Source of the DNA: CBDUBU01 sp965365465 | GTDB taxonomy: Bacteria > Bacteroidota > Rhodothermia > Rhodothermales > DASSAV01 | Length of the DNA stretch: 16,066 nucleotides | Assembly: GCA_965365465.1 (NCBI GenBank) | Contig: CBDUBU010000064.1 | Location: 1 to 16,066, forward strand | Direction: 5' to 3' | Part shown: positions 7,496-14,953 of the stretch, piece after piece | Layout of the letters: every line of letters starts with the position of its first letter | Numbering within the stretch: position 1 is the stretch's first letter | Program-made: the position numbers and the translations under genes | The notes under the pieces: model-generated | Database searches by the model: none | Seen by the model: only the letters and a program-made list of their open reading frames with translations | What the model was told of the DNA's origin: nothing

Positions 7496-8732
7496 TGACG
7501 CCCTCCGCCTCGAACACACAGAGATTCCTGATGAGGACAGCCTGAAACCTCCCCCGGAAGCGAATAAAGGAGACCGGCGCGCCTCGACGCTTCCTGAAGC
7601 AAAAGCGATCACGAAAGCGCGTGCGCGTGACCTGAGATCCCTGCTTCAGAAATACATAAAGCGGCATCTTCCGCCCCGAACCCCCGCTCCCCAACCTGTT
7701 GTTGAGCCGCCTCGTTTTGCCGGGTCGTATGCCCGCTTGCTGCCGCTGCTCAGTTTGATTCCGTGGTTCCTGGGACTGATTTTTGTGTTTTCATTTGTCT
7801 GGGACTTCCCCGGAAAGACGCTGAATCTGTTTGGCTATCGCCTTCCGTTACAGGGGTTGCTTCTCATGCTGTCGGTAAGCGGCCTCATCGGGTTTTACAC
7901 CAACTGGCTCGCCATCACGATGCTGTTTCACCCGCGCAGGCGCCGCCCCATTTTTGGACAAGGGCTTATCCCTGCGCAACGGGAGCGGGTTATCTACAGG
8001 TTGGCAAGGGCTGTGTCCGAAGAGTTAATCAACGAAGAGATCATCAAGCAGAAAATAGAAGAAAGCGGTGTTATCCCTCGGTACCGTGAAATGGCGCTTT
8101 CGGTGACAAGAGGCGTCCTGGAAGATCCGGATTTCAGGTCCGAGCTTAAGATGTTGACATCGGACTACGTTGAGGAAGTGCTTGCTTCTAAGACCGTAAG
8201 GAGAAAGATAGCAGATTTCCTGGTCGGGAAAGTTGAGCAGCACGCGGGGCAGGGCATCAGTGGCATCGCCTTGAAAGCCTATCGTTTTCTGAACGAAGAG
8301 GACTTCCAACGCCGAATCGATAAGGCGATACACGAACTGCCGTCCTCTCTGGATACTGCGCTGGACGGCATGGACCATTTGCTGGACCGCGTTCCGGAGA
8401 AGATAGAAGCCCGGTCTGAAGAGGTTGAGCAGTGGGCTACGCGCGTGATCCTCGGTTTTGTAGAGAACCTCGACATCTATGAAATGATTGCTGCAAACAT
8501 GAGACGGTATGACGAGCAGCAACTCGAAAGGTTGTTGCGCAATACCGCAAACGAGCAGCTCAACTATATCAAGTATCTCGGCGGGGTGCTGGGATTCTTT
8601 GGCGGCCTCATCATCTGGCGCCCTATTCTCGCACTTCTTGTCTTCGGTGTACTGGGTCTGCTGCTCTATGGACTCGACCAGGTGTTATATCGATCGGGAG
8701 CAGCAGGCGGTGGATCAGTAGAAGGAATGTAA
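7485..8732 (+). CDS. DUF445-family membrane protein
   Basis: A 415-residue DUF445-family (YheB/YjiN-like) inner-membrane protein of unknown function. The first 75 residues are polar. Two hydrophobic segments follow at about 84-106 and 121-148, the second ending in the family motif FYTNWLAITMLFHPRRR (137-153). A long helical domain (about 160-360) precedes a final pair of membrane segments at about 365-402. The frame opens at 7392, but ATG 7485 is preferred because GAGGGGAG (7471-7478) is 6 bases upstream; ATG 7479 is too close to it. The start overlaps the end of the HD gene by 11 bases. Confidence 0.9.
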   Translation: MQDNDALRLEHTEIPDEDSLKPPPEANKGDRRASTLPEAKAITKARARDLRSLLQKYIKRHLPPRTPAPQPVVEPPRFAGSYARLLPLLSLIPWFLGLIFVFSFVWDFPGKTLNLFGYRLPLQGLLLMLSVSGLIGFYTNWLAITMLFHPRRRRPIFGQGLIPAQRERVIYRLARAVSEELINEEIIKQKIEESGVIPRYREMALSVTRGVLEDPDFRSELKMLTSDYVEEVLASKTVRRKIADFLVGKVEQHAGQGISGIALKAYRFLNEEDFQRRIDKAIHELPSSLDTALDGMDHLLDRVPEKIEARSEEVEQWATRVILGFVENLDIYEMIAANMRRYDEQQLERLLRNTANEQLNYIKYLGGVLGFFGGLIIWRPILALLVFGVLGLLLYGLDQVLYRSGAAGGGSVEGM

Positions 8733-8751
8733 TTCAGGCTCAGTACAGGAT

Positions 8752-9699
8752 ATGATAATCGCAGCCATTGACGTAGGAACTAACACGGCGCTGCTGCTGG
8801 TGGCAGAAGTGTCTCCCGATGGAATGCGCCCCCTCTACGAGGAACAACGTTTTGTTCGGTTAGGGGAAGGAGTAGACGCAACATCCCGAATCAAGGATTC
8901 CGCGATGTTACGGCTGAAGGAAGCGCTGCTTGCTTACAAGGAAAAGGCGCAGAAATGGAATGCCGAAGAGATCATTGTGGGCGCTACAAGCGCCTCGCGG
9001 GATGCACTGAACCGAACGGAACTGATAGATTTTGTGCGCCGGGAAACCGGTCTGGATTATGAGGTTCTTCCGGGCGAGGACGAAGCTTTGTGGAGCTTTC
9101 TGGGGGCGACATCGGTTTCCGGTGAACCTGGGGAAAAGTGTTTGGTCCTCGATATCGGAGGGGGATCGACGGAAATCGTCATAGGGCAAAGGGCGGTCGC
9201 CGGGATGAAAGCAATTCATTTCCGGAAAAGCTTGAATATTGGCACGGTTCGTCTGACGGAAAGGCTGTTTTCAAGTCAGCCTCCTTCAAAAGAGGAGATA
9301 GAGACAGCCGTTTCCGTACTGGAAAGAGCCTTCCTGGAGGCGGAGATACCTGTCCGGGACGACCTTGCGTTTATCGGGGCTGCCGGTACGGCCTCGTCGC
9401 TTGCGCTGGTACATGCCGGCGTTGCATCCTGGGCGGCATTGCACGGACATCCCCAGGTGATAAACTATGCCGAGGTGCATCAGTGGAGACAGCGCCTGCT
9501 CGCCGCTGATTTCGATGAGGTGCTGACGTTGAACCCTGCGGTGCTCGCAGGACGCGCCGACGTTTTCCCCACGGGCGTCCTGATCCTCGATGTCTTTATG
9601 AGAACGTTCAGGTTAACGCGGTGTACGGTAAGCCCACGCGGACTTCGCCACGGACTTGCTATCCGCTATGCGATGCATATGCCGCAGGACCTCCGGTAG
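8752..9699 (+). CDS. Ppx/GppA family phosphatase (short form)
   Basis: A 315-residue member of the exopolyphosphatase / guanosine pentaphosphate phosphohydrolase family, with the ASKHA actin-like fold. It should cut phosphate from polyphosphate or pppGpp in the cytoplasm. The phosphate-1 loop is IDVGTNT (6-12), GATSASRD is at 77-84, the likely catalytic Glu is E111 in PGEDEALWSFLGA, and the phosphate-2 loop is DIGGGSTE (134-141). FIGAAGTASSLA follows near residue 207. It has only the two N-terminal domains; long Ppx proteins carry an extra HD-like C-terminal domain. It starts 19 bases after DUF445. Ppx and GppA activity cannot be separated from sequence alone. Confidence 0.93.
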   Translation: MIIAAIDVGTNTALLLVAEVSPDGMRPLYEEQRFVRLGEGVDATSRIKDSAMLRLKEALLAYKEKAQKWNAEEIIVGATSASRDALNRTELIDFVRRETGLDYEVLPGEDEALWSFLGATSVSGEPGEKCLVLDIGGGSTEIVIGQRAVAGMKAIHFRKSLNIGTVRLTERLFSSQPPSKEEIETAVSVLERAFLEAEIPVRDDLAFIGAAGTASSLALVHAGVASWAALHGHPQVINYAEVHQWRQRLLAADFDEVLTLNPAVLAGRADVFPTGVLILDVFMRTFRLTRCTVSPRGLRHGLAIRYAMHMPQDLR

Positions 9700-9782
9700 G
9701 AACAATCAATGGGCGCTTCCGTCCCATTGCGGCTTGCATCAACGGCAGCGTATCTAACATTTGTACTACTTCCGGGATGGTT

Positions 9783-10901
9783 ATGAAAATAACGCGCGAA
9801 CAGGTGCTAACCGCGCTCTCACAAATCGTAGAGCCGGATCGAGGCAGAGACATTGTCCGGCTCGACATGGTCAAGAATCTGAAAGTTGAGGGCGCCGTGG
9901 TGTCTTTCACCATTGTTCTTAAGGCGCCAAATGCTGCTTTTGCAAAAGAGGTGGTTGCGGCCTGCCGGCAGGCTGTACACGAGCATATACATTCTGATGT
10001 CGAGGTGCGAATCGATACAGATTCGGAAATGATTTCGTTGGGAAAAGACATCCAGGTAAGCGGAGGCGGACGTGCAACGCCCTCGAAACCGGAAGGTATA
10101 CTGAATTACGTAGCCGTCGCATCAGGAAAAGGCGGGGTCGGCAAGAGCACGGTGGCCGTAAACCTTGCGATCAGGCTGGCGCAGCAGGGATATGAGGTCG
10201 GCCTCGTTGACACTGATATCTACGGCCCTTCGATTCCCACTATGTTTGGCATTACAAACGAGAAGCCTCGTGTAGACGACAACCGCAAAATTGTCCCACT
10301 GGAGAAATATGGGGTACGCCTGCTTTCAATGGGTTTTCTGGTGGACCCGTCTCAGGCGACGATCTGGCGCGGGCCTATGGTATCCAGCGCCGTTCGGCAG
10401 TTCCTCGGAGACACAAATTGGGGCGACCTTGATTACCTGATAATGGATCTGCCTCCTGGAACCGGGGATATCCAGCTTACCATTGTGCAAACAGTTCCGC
10501 TGACCGGAGCCGTTATTGTTTCGACGCCCCAGGACGTTGCGCTGGCCGATGCGCGCAAAGGAGTGGCGATGTTTAGGAATGTAAACGTTCCTGTCCTCGG
10601 CATCATCGAGAACATGTCTTATTTTTCTCCACCGGACTTGCCGGATCGCAAATATTACCTCTTCGGACATGGCGGCGCGCAGCGCCTTGCAGAGGAACTA
10701 TCCGTACCTTTTCTGGGAGAGATTCCCATAGAGCAAGCCGTCAGGGAGGGAGGAGACGACGGGCAACCTGTCGTAGTAGCCAGGCAAGAGAGTGTAGCCG
10801 CAACCGCCTTCGCTCGCGTAGCGGAAATGGTCGTAAAACAGGTAACGGTTCGAAACGCTGAGCTTCCCCCGACGCAGCAAATAGAGATCCTGCACCGGTG
10901 A
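9783..10901 (+). CDS. mrp: Mrp/ApbC-type P-loop ATPase lacking CxxC
   Basis: A 372-residue Mrp/NBP35 family ATPase that helps load iron-sulphur clusters onto target proteins. Residues 1-90 are the MIP18 (DUF59) domain. The deviant Walker A GKGGVGKST is at 115-123, DTDIYGPS at 143-150, and DLPPGTGD at 222-229. The region where E. coli Mrp has CxxC (after ENMSYF, 276-281) contains no cysteine; the only cysteine in the protein is C61, outside the ATPase. Bacteroidota homologues are known to share this loss. The frame opens at 9621 inside the ppx gene, but ATG 9783 begins the DUF59 domain; ATG 9777 is the alternative. A gene for an Nfu-type Fe-S carrier follows at 11024. Confidence 0.94.
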   Translation: MKITREQVLTALSQIVEPDRGRDIVRLDMVKNLKVEGAVVSFTIVLKAPNAAFAKEVVAACRQAVHEHIHSDVEVRIDTDSEMISLGKDIQVSGGGRATPSKPEGILNYVAVASGKGGVGKSTVAVNLAIRLAQQGYEVGLVDTDIYGPSIPTMFGITNEKPRVDDNRKIVPLEKYGVRLLSMGFLVDPSQATIWRGPMVSSAVRQFLGDTNWGDLDYLIMDLPPGTGDIQLTIVQTVPLTGAVIVSTPQDVALADARKGVAMFRNVNVPVLGIIENMSYFSPPDLPDRKYYLFGHGGAQRLAEELSVPFLGEIPIEQAVREGGDDGQPVVVARQESVAATAFARVAEMVVKQVTVRNAELPPTQQIEILHR

Positions 10902-11023
10902 AGCTGTCCTCGTCGTTTCTTCCCGATGTTCCCCTCTCAAAGTAGAGAGTCTCGATCTTTTTGCTTAGATTGTTGTTATAAAGAAATCTGGGAACGTTTT
11001 CCTGTTTGTAAGCGAGCTGCATC

Positions 11024-11347
11024 ATGCCTGACAAAAATCAATCTCCGGTGTCATCGACGCCTGTTTCACCCTCTAATGAGGAATATAACCCTGGATCTGA
11101 TCCGGAACTGCGTCTCCAGATCGAGAAGGCGCTCGATACGATTCGCCCTTACCTGATGGCGGATGGAGGATCAGTGCGGTTGCTCGACATTACGCCGGAC
11201 CTGGTGGTTGAACTCGAACTTCTCGGCGCATGCGGCTCCTGTCCGATGAGTACGATGACGCTCCGCGCCGGCATCGAACAGGCGCTCAAGCGTAGTGTGC
11301 CGCAGATCTCACGCGTCGAAGCAACCACGGCGCAGACTGCTTATTGA
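11024..11347 (+). CDS. NifU/NfuA C-terminal-domain Fe-S carrier
   Basis: A 107-residue Nfu-type iron-sulphur cluster carrier. The first 27 residues are a polar tail rich in Pro and Ser; the Nfu domain is at about 28-100, with the cluster-binding CGSC (70-73, GACGSCPMS) and the typical LMADGGSVRL (44-53). Two chains normally share one 4Fe-4S cluster through this motif. It sits 122 bases after mrp and before a strong terminator, so both genes may belong to one Fe-S delivery unit. The upstream gap has a weak 5-bp hairpin (10934-10949) and no clear promoter. Confidence 0.93.
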   Translation: MPDKNQSPVSSTPVSPSNEEYNPGSDPELRLQIEKALDTIRPYLMADGGSVRLLDITPDLVVELELLGACGSCPMSTMTLRAGIEQALKRSVPQISRVEATTAQTAY

Positions 11348-11387
11348 GCAGCCTTCCTGTAGAATCTGAATTCTCTAGTTGGAAACA

Positions 11388-11418
11388 GAAAACCCCGGCA
11401 GAAATCGTCGGGGTTTTC
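11388..11418. terminator. Bidirectional intrinsic terminator
   Basis: GAAAACCCCG (11388-11397) pairs perfectly with CGGGGTTTTC (11409-11418) around an 11-base loop. A-rich and T-rich ends make it work on both strands: TTTTCTTGTTT follows on the plus strand and TTTTCTGTTTCC on the minus strand. It lies between the convergent Nfu gene and the sugar dehydrogenase gene. Confidence 0.88.
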
Positions 11419-11455
11419 TTGTTTACAGGTGTTGTGGAAAGCAGGGGAATGGCGA

Positions 11456-12478
11456 CTATAACGCCACGGTCGCGCCGTTCTGCAAGAGGGAAGTCTGTGC
11501 AGCTTCCAGAATCCGGACTACGGCCAGCCCGTTGCGCCCGTCGGATCTGGGCGTTTCCCCTGTGCGTATGCAATCGACGAAGTGCTGGCATTCGAGACGC
11601 AGTGGCTCCTGCATATCAATACGGGGGATGTGGATGTCGCCGGAGCGGATCGTCATGGCTTCGGCGTAATCAGCATAGCGTTTCTCTCCCGGCTGAATCT
11701 GCACCCCTTTATCGTAAAGTCGCACCTTCTCAGTGGCCTCTGCATCGTCGATGACAGCCATTTTTTTACTCCCCACTACCGTCACTTTGCGCGTTTTGTG
11801 AGGGTCTAGCCAACTGGTATGAACGTGGGCCAGTTGGCCGTTCTCGAAATAAATCGTTGCGAACGCTACGTCTTCTACACCCGGTTGCAAGTAAGCCTGT
11901 CCCTGAGCCGAGACGGCGACCGGCTTCTGATTCAAGAAGCGGAGCGCAACAGAAACGTCATGAGGAGCGAGGCTTTCCAGTGCGTTTTCTTTCTGTCGAA
12001 TGATGCCGAGGTTGACGCGCACGCTGTAGAGATAATACACGTCTCCTAAACCGCCTTCTGCAATCAAGTCCTCTACGTACCGAAAGGCAGGATGGTAGAG
12101 CAGGAGGTGGCCCACCATGAGACGAACGTCATTCTCCTCCGCAAGCGCAACCAGACGTTCTGCTTCCACTGCCGATTGCGCCATTGGTTTTTCCACAAAA
12201 ACGTGCTTTCCTGCCTTCAGGGCAGCCTCGGCGAGGGGAAAATGCTGCGGCGTCTCAGTAGCAACGACGATACCCTGAATGTCTGAGTCTTCGAGCACGT
12301 CATCGTAGCGTGTCGTCGTAGCCAGAGACGGATACTGCCGGGCAATGGAACGCAAGACATCCTCTCTATGGTCGCAGGCGAGCAGGACGTTTGCGTCAGG
12401 CAGCGCTGAAAAATTGCGCAGCAGGTTCTTTCCCCAGTAACCGATGCCTACCTGCGCAATACGTATGGGTTTTGACAT
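11456..12478 (-). CDS. Gfo/Idh/MocA-family sugar-nucleotide dehydrogenase
   Basis: A 340-residue NAD(P)-dependent oxidoreductase. The Rossmann nucleotide loop GIGYWGKN has Gly at 11, 13 and 16; EKPMA (96-100) holds the conserved Lys97; LAPHDVSVALRFL carries the conserved His of the C-terminal domain. This subtype (GYWGxNLxRNF at the start, NLAPHD-like motif later) is common in surface-polysaccharide clusters, where it oxidises C3 of a UDP-sugar before amination. It is the last gene of the cassette with the aminotransferase and acyltransferase upstream; no Shine-Dalgarno is seen. The exact substrate is inference; it is not close to Pseudomonas WbpB at its N-terminus. Confidence 0.88.
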   Translation of the reverse strand: MSKPIRIAQVGIGYWGKNLLRNFSALPDANVLLACDHREDVLRSIARQYPSLATTTRYDDVLEDSDIQGIVVATETPQHFPLAEAALKAGKHVFVEKPMAQSAVEAERLVALAEENDVRLMVGHLLLYHPAFRYVEDLIAEGGLGDVYYLYSVRVNLGIIRQKENALESLAPHDVSVALRFLNQKPVAVSAQGQAYLQPGVEDVAFATIYFENGQLAHVHTSWLDPHKTRKVTVVGSKKMAVIDDAEATEKVRLYDKGVQIQPGEKRYADYAEAMTIRSGDIHIPRIDMQEPLRLECQHFVDCIRTGETPRSDGRNGLAVVRILEAAQTSLLQNGATVAL

Positions 12479-12496
12479 GATTGATGTATAAAAATG

Positions 12497-12530
12497 ATAA
12501 AGCCGTCAGGGTTAGCGAGCCAGGCTTTAT
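12497..12530 (-). terminator. Stem-loop at the end of the aminotransferase gene
   Basis: On the minus strand ATAAAGCC (12530-12523) pairs with GGCTTTAT (12504-12497) across an 18-base loop and is followed by CATTTTTAT. The first arm contains the stop codon of the aminotransferase. It may attenuate transcription into the dehydrogenase gene or protect the upstream mRNA; the long loop makes a full terminator doubtful. Confidence 0.35.
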
Positions 12531-13672
12531 ACTGTAGTCGAAGCCGTGTTAGTGACAAAATCCAGCACGGCATCAGCGATAAACTGTTGCTGCTGTGCTG
12601 TCAATTCCGTATGCATGGGAAGCGATACAACCTCCGAAGCAGCTCGCTCCGTTTCCGTCATGTCGCCATACCTCACATTGGAATGCTCGGCGAACACGGG
12701 AAGTTGATGCAGCGCGACAGGATAGTACACAGCATGTGGAATGCTTTTGGATTTGAGATGCTGCGTCAGTGCGTCGCGCCCTCTGGGACCCTGGCTCGAT
12801 ACCCGGATAGTGTACTGGTGAAATACGTGATGGCTTTTTGGATCGCGGTGCGGCGTGGTGATAAAAGCATTGCCTGCGAAAAGCGCATCATAACGGTCTG
12901 CCGCATCACGGCGCGCCTGGATATATGCGTTGAGGTGGCGCAGCTTTACGCGCAGAATGGCAGCCTGGAGGGTGTCGAGCCGGCTATTTATCCCGACGAC
13001 TTCATTGTAGTACTTCCGCCTTGAACCATGATTGGCGATCATCTTCGCCTTTTCATACAGCGCATCATCATCGGTCGTGATGGCGCCCCCGTCGCCGTAG
13101 GCGCCGAGGTTTTTGGACGGAAAGAAGGAAAGGCAGCCGAGGTGCCCGATGAAGCCTGTCTTTTTCCCTTTGTACGTGGAGCCTATACCCTGCGCGTTGT
13201 CTTCGATCACGAAAAGATCATGCTTCCTGGCGATTTCCATAATCGGGTCCATGTCTGCTGACTGCCCGAACAGATGCACCGGCACGATGGCTTTCGTGCG
13301 TGGGGTGATTAAGGCTTCGATTTGCTCAGGATCGATGTTATACGTCAACGGATCGATGTCGGCAAAGACAGGTGTCGCACCGAGGAGCGCCGCTGCTTCC
13401 GCCGTAGCGATAAAGGTAAAGGCAGACGTGATTACCTCGTCTCCCGGCCCAATTCCCAGCGCCATGAAAGCAATCTGCAAGGCATCCGTACCGTTGGCTA
13501 CGCCAAGCACGTACTTGCCTTCCATGTATCCGGCCAGATCGCATTCAAACTTTCCGACCAGCGGCCCTTTGATAAAGCTTGTTGAATCAAGTACCTGCTG
13601 AATTGCCGCATCCACCTCGCCTTTGATAGCGAGATACTGGCTTCGCAGGTCTACCATCTGAATATCATTCAT
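12527..13672 (-). CDS. DegT/DnrJ/EryC1-family PLP-dependent sugar aminotransferase
   Basis: A 381-residue type I-fold aminotransferase that should transfer an amino group from glutamate to a keto-sugar nucleotide. The PLP lysine is K187 in SFFPSKNLGAYGDGGA; D158 in VIEDNAQGIGS (canonical EDAAQ, here EDNAQ) contacts the PLP ring; N60-G61-T62-D63 (VANGTDALQ) holds the phosphate. C-terminal HVFHQYTIR and PVALHQLPVF are typical sugar-aminotransferase segments. The frame opens at 13726, but ATG 13672 begins the family start MNDIQMVDLRSQY. It ends 48 bases before the dehydrogenase, which would supply its keto substrate, and follows the acyltransferase after 88 bases. Confidence 0.92.
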   Translation of the reverse strand: MNDIQMVDLRSQYLAIKGEVDAAIQQVLDSTSFIKGPLVGKFECDLAGYMEGKYVLGVANGTDALQIAFMALGIGPGDEVITSAFTFIATAEAAALLGATPVFADIDPLTYNIDPEQIEALITPRTKAIVPVHLFGQSADMDPIMEIARKHDLFVIEDNAQGIGSTYKGKKTGFIGHLGCLSFFPSKNLGAYGDGGAITTDDDALYEKAKMIANHGSRRKYYNEVVGINSRLDTLQAAILRVKLRHLNAYIQARRDAADRYDALFAGNAFITTPHRDPKSHHVFHQYTIRVSSQGPRGRDALTQHLKSKSIPHAVYYPVALHQLPVFAEHSNVRYGDMTETERAASEVVSLPMHTELTAQQQQFIADAVLDFVTNTASTTV

Positions 13673-13709
13673 AAGATCACAGGTTGTAAACATGGGGCAA
13701 TCAGGTGTA

Positions 13710-13744
13710 CAAGTTAGACCGAACACACCCCGGCATCAAGTTAG
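13710..13744. repeat. 8-bp direct repeat between acyltransferase and aminotransferase
   Basis: CAAGTTAG occurs at 13710-13717 and again at 13737-13744, 27 bases apart start to start (19 bases between copies), in the 88-base gap before the aminotransferase. It could be a pair of regulator sites or part of an internal promoter; on the minus strand the copies read CTAACTTG, only loosely like the phylum -33/-7 elements. Confidence 0.25.
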
Positions 13745-13760
13745 GGACGTGAAACGTGTA

Positions 13761-14519
13761 CTAATCCTTCCAGCCCTGGTTGTCGAGCTTCTGTTCATCA
13801 GGCACGCCACGGAAAGGGTGGGCGGGAACGCCTGCATAAATGGTGTTCGCGGCAGCATCGCTGGTTAGCAGAGCGCCGGCCGCTACCACAGCATCGGGCG
13901 CCACCTCTTTTCCCGGAAGAACCACAGCTCCTACACCAAGTCTTCCGCCTCGCCGAATGGTGACGCCCTTGAAATGCTTGAAGCGCTCTTCCGTACGACC
14001 CATGAAATTGTCATTGCTGGTAAGAACGCCCGGCGCTATAAATACGCGGTCCTCAATGGTAGAGTAGGCTGTCAGATAGACGTTGGTCTCCAGCTTGCAG
14101 TATCTGCCAATGCGGCATTTGTTCTCAATGGCAACGCCGCGCCCGACGATGGTGTAGTCGCCTACCTGCACGTCTTCCCGAATGGTGGATAGATCGGCGA
14201 CAAGAACTTTTTCTCCGAGTGTGCAGCCTGCATAAAGAACGACTCCTGCTCCGATGAGGCAGCGGTCGCCTACGATTGTTGGTGGTTGCGTTTGATCCTG
14301 AGTAACAGCGCTGTTCGGAGCGCGCATCGGCTGCTTGCCGATGGTAGTGTGATCGTCGATGCGAACGTTGTTGCCTATCGTGGCGCCATCGTGTATCACG
14401 ACGTGATGGCCGATCCGGCAGCCTTCTTCAATGGTGACGTTTTCTCCGATCACACAGAAATGCCCTAGTGTGGTCCCTGATCCGATTTTCGCTGAATTGG
14501 AAATGATGGAATGTTGCAT
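13761..14519 (-). CDS. Left-handed beta-helix acyltransferase
   Basis: A 252-residue hexapeptide-repeat transferase, expected to acylate (usually acetylate) the amino sugar made by the neighbouring aminotransferase. Repeats of the form [I/V]-G-x-x-x-x run from residue 5 (NSAKIGSGTTLGHFCVIG) to about 230, broken by a loop near 63-80 (KQPMRAPNSAVTQDQTQPP) and by TSNDNFMGRTEERFKHFKG (about 168-186), which resembles the active-site loop of WbpD/WlbB-like enzymes. YAGVPAHPFRGVP is the usual C-terminal closing. It is longer than WbpD (about 190 residues), with extra N-terminal coils. It is the first gene of the cassette; no ribosome-binding site is evident. Confidence 0.9.
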   Translation of the reverse strand: MQHSIISNSAKIGSGTTLGHFCVIGENVTIEEGCRIGHHVVIHDGATIGNNVRIDDHTTIGKQPMRAPNSAVTQDQTQPPTIVGDRCLIGAGVVLYAGCTLGEKVLVADLSTIREDVQVGDYTIVGRGVAIENKCRIGRYCKLETNVYLTAYSTIEDRVFIAPGVLTSNDNFMGRTEERFKHFKGVTIRRGGRLGVGAVVLPGKEVAPDAVVAAGALLTSDAAANTIYAGVPAHPFRGVPDEQKLDNQGWKD

Positions 14520-14655
14520 AACTAAAGATATCAGTGGCGAATTGAATCTCTTGTAGCACAGTCGGAGCCGCGTACGATAGCCGTTAATTTCTTATCTTAC
14601 CGAGTCGGGAAACTACGACGCACCCATTCACAAGACCAGAGAAGAGTTAACGGAT

Positions 14656-14814
14656 ATGCTGCCTTTCGCCGCCATCATTGCTGTGCTTCAAGTTCTGCCC
14701 GATCACGTTCATGATTCTTCCACCGGGCTTGAGTGGATGGTTGTAATGAGCCTGCTCCTGCCGGCCCTGCTTATTTTCATCCTGGTCTATTGGGGTAGCA
14801 AACGCACCGTGTAG
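14656..14814 (+). CDS. Small single-pass membrane protein, 52 residues
   Basis: ATG at 14656 to TAG at 14812-14814. The product starts MLPFAAIIAVLQVLPDH, has a short polar bridge (residues 16-27) and one strong hydrophobic segment at about 28-46, then ends with positive residues (GSKRTV), which suggests a cytoplasmic C-terminus. The third codon positions are mostly G or C, as in neighbouring genes. GAAGAG (14641-14646) lies 9 bases upstream. I do not recognise a family; the size and shape resemble small cytochrome-complex subunits or CcmD-like proteins, and a CcmF-type gene is next door, but on the opposite strand. The link is speculative and the ORF could be non-coding. Confidence 0.5.
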   Translation: MLPFAAIIAVLQVLPDHVHDSSTGLEWMVVMSLLLPALLIFILVYWGSKRTV

Positions 14815-14953
14815 GCGCTTCCTGAAAGCATGGAGGCCTGCTGTCCGGCAATCGGGTAGTATATAGGGCGCCCCAGGCAAGGAAAACGCTGGTATACGGA
14901 TTGAATGCGGATGCGTGGTCAGGTTGGCAACGGCCGGATCCCTACAGGCTCTC

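Noticed and set aside
8025..8522. 165-residue minus-strand frame
   Set aside because: Shadow of the DUF445 gene, no recognisable motif.
10934..10949. CTCTC-AAAGTA-GAGAG hairpin followed by ATCTTTTT after mrp
   Set aside because: Only 5 bp and A/T loop; too weak to call a terminator, though it may slow transcription into the Nfu gene.
12494..13024. 176-residue plus-strand frame
   Set aside because: Antisense of the aminotransferase, which has the PLP lysine and the family motifs.
14523..14530. TATCTTTA on the minus strand as a -7 promoter element for the acyltransferase
   Set aside because: One mismatch, no TTTG 19 bases upstream (the place reads CAAG), and it would make the transcript leaderless.
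14647..14880. 77-residue minus-strand frame
   Set aside because: Overlaps the small membrane ORF in antisense; its sequence is polar, with no domain or membrane pattern, so the plus-strand ORF is more credible.
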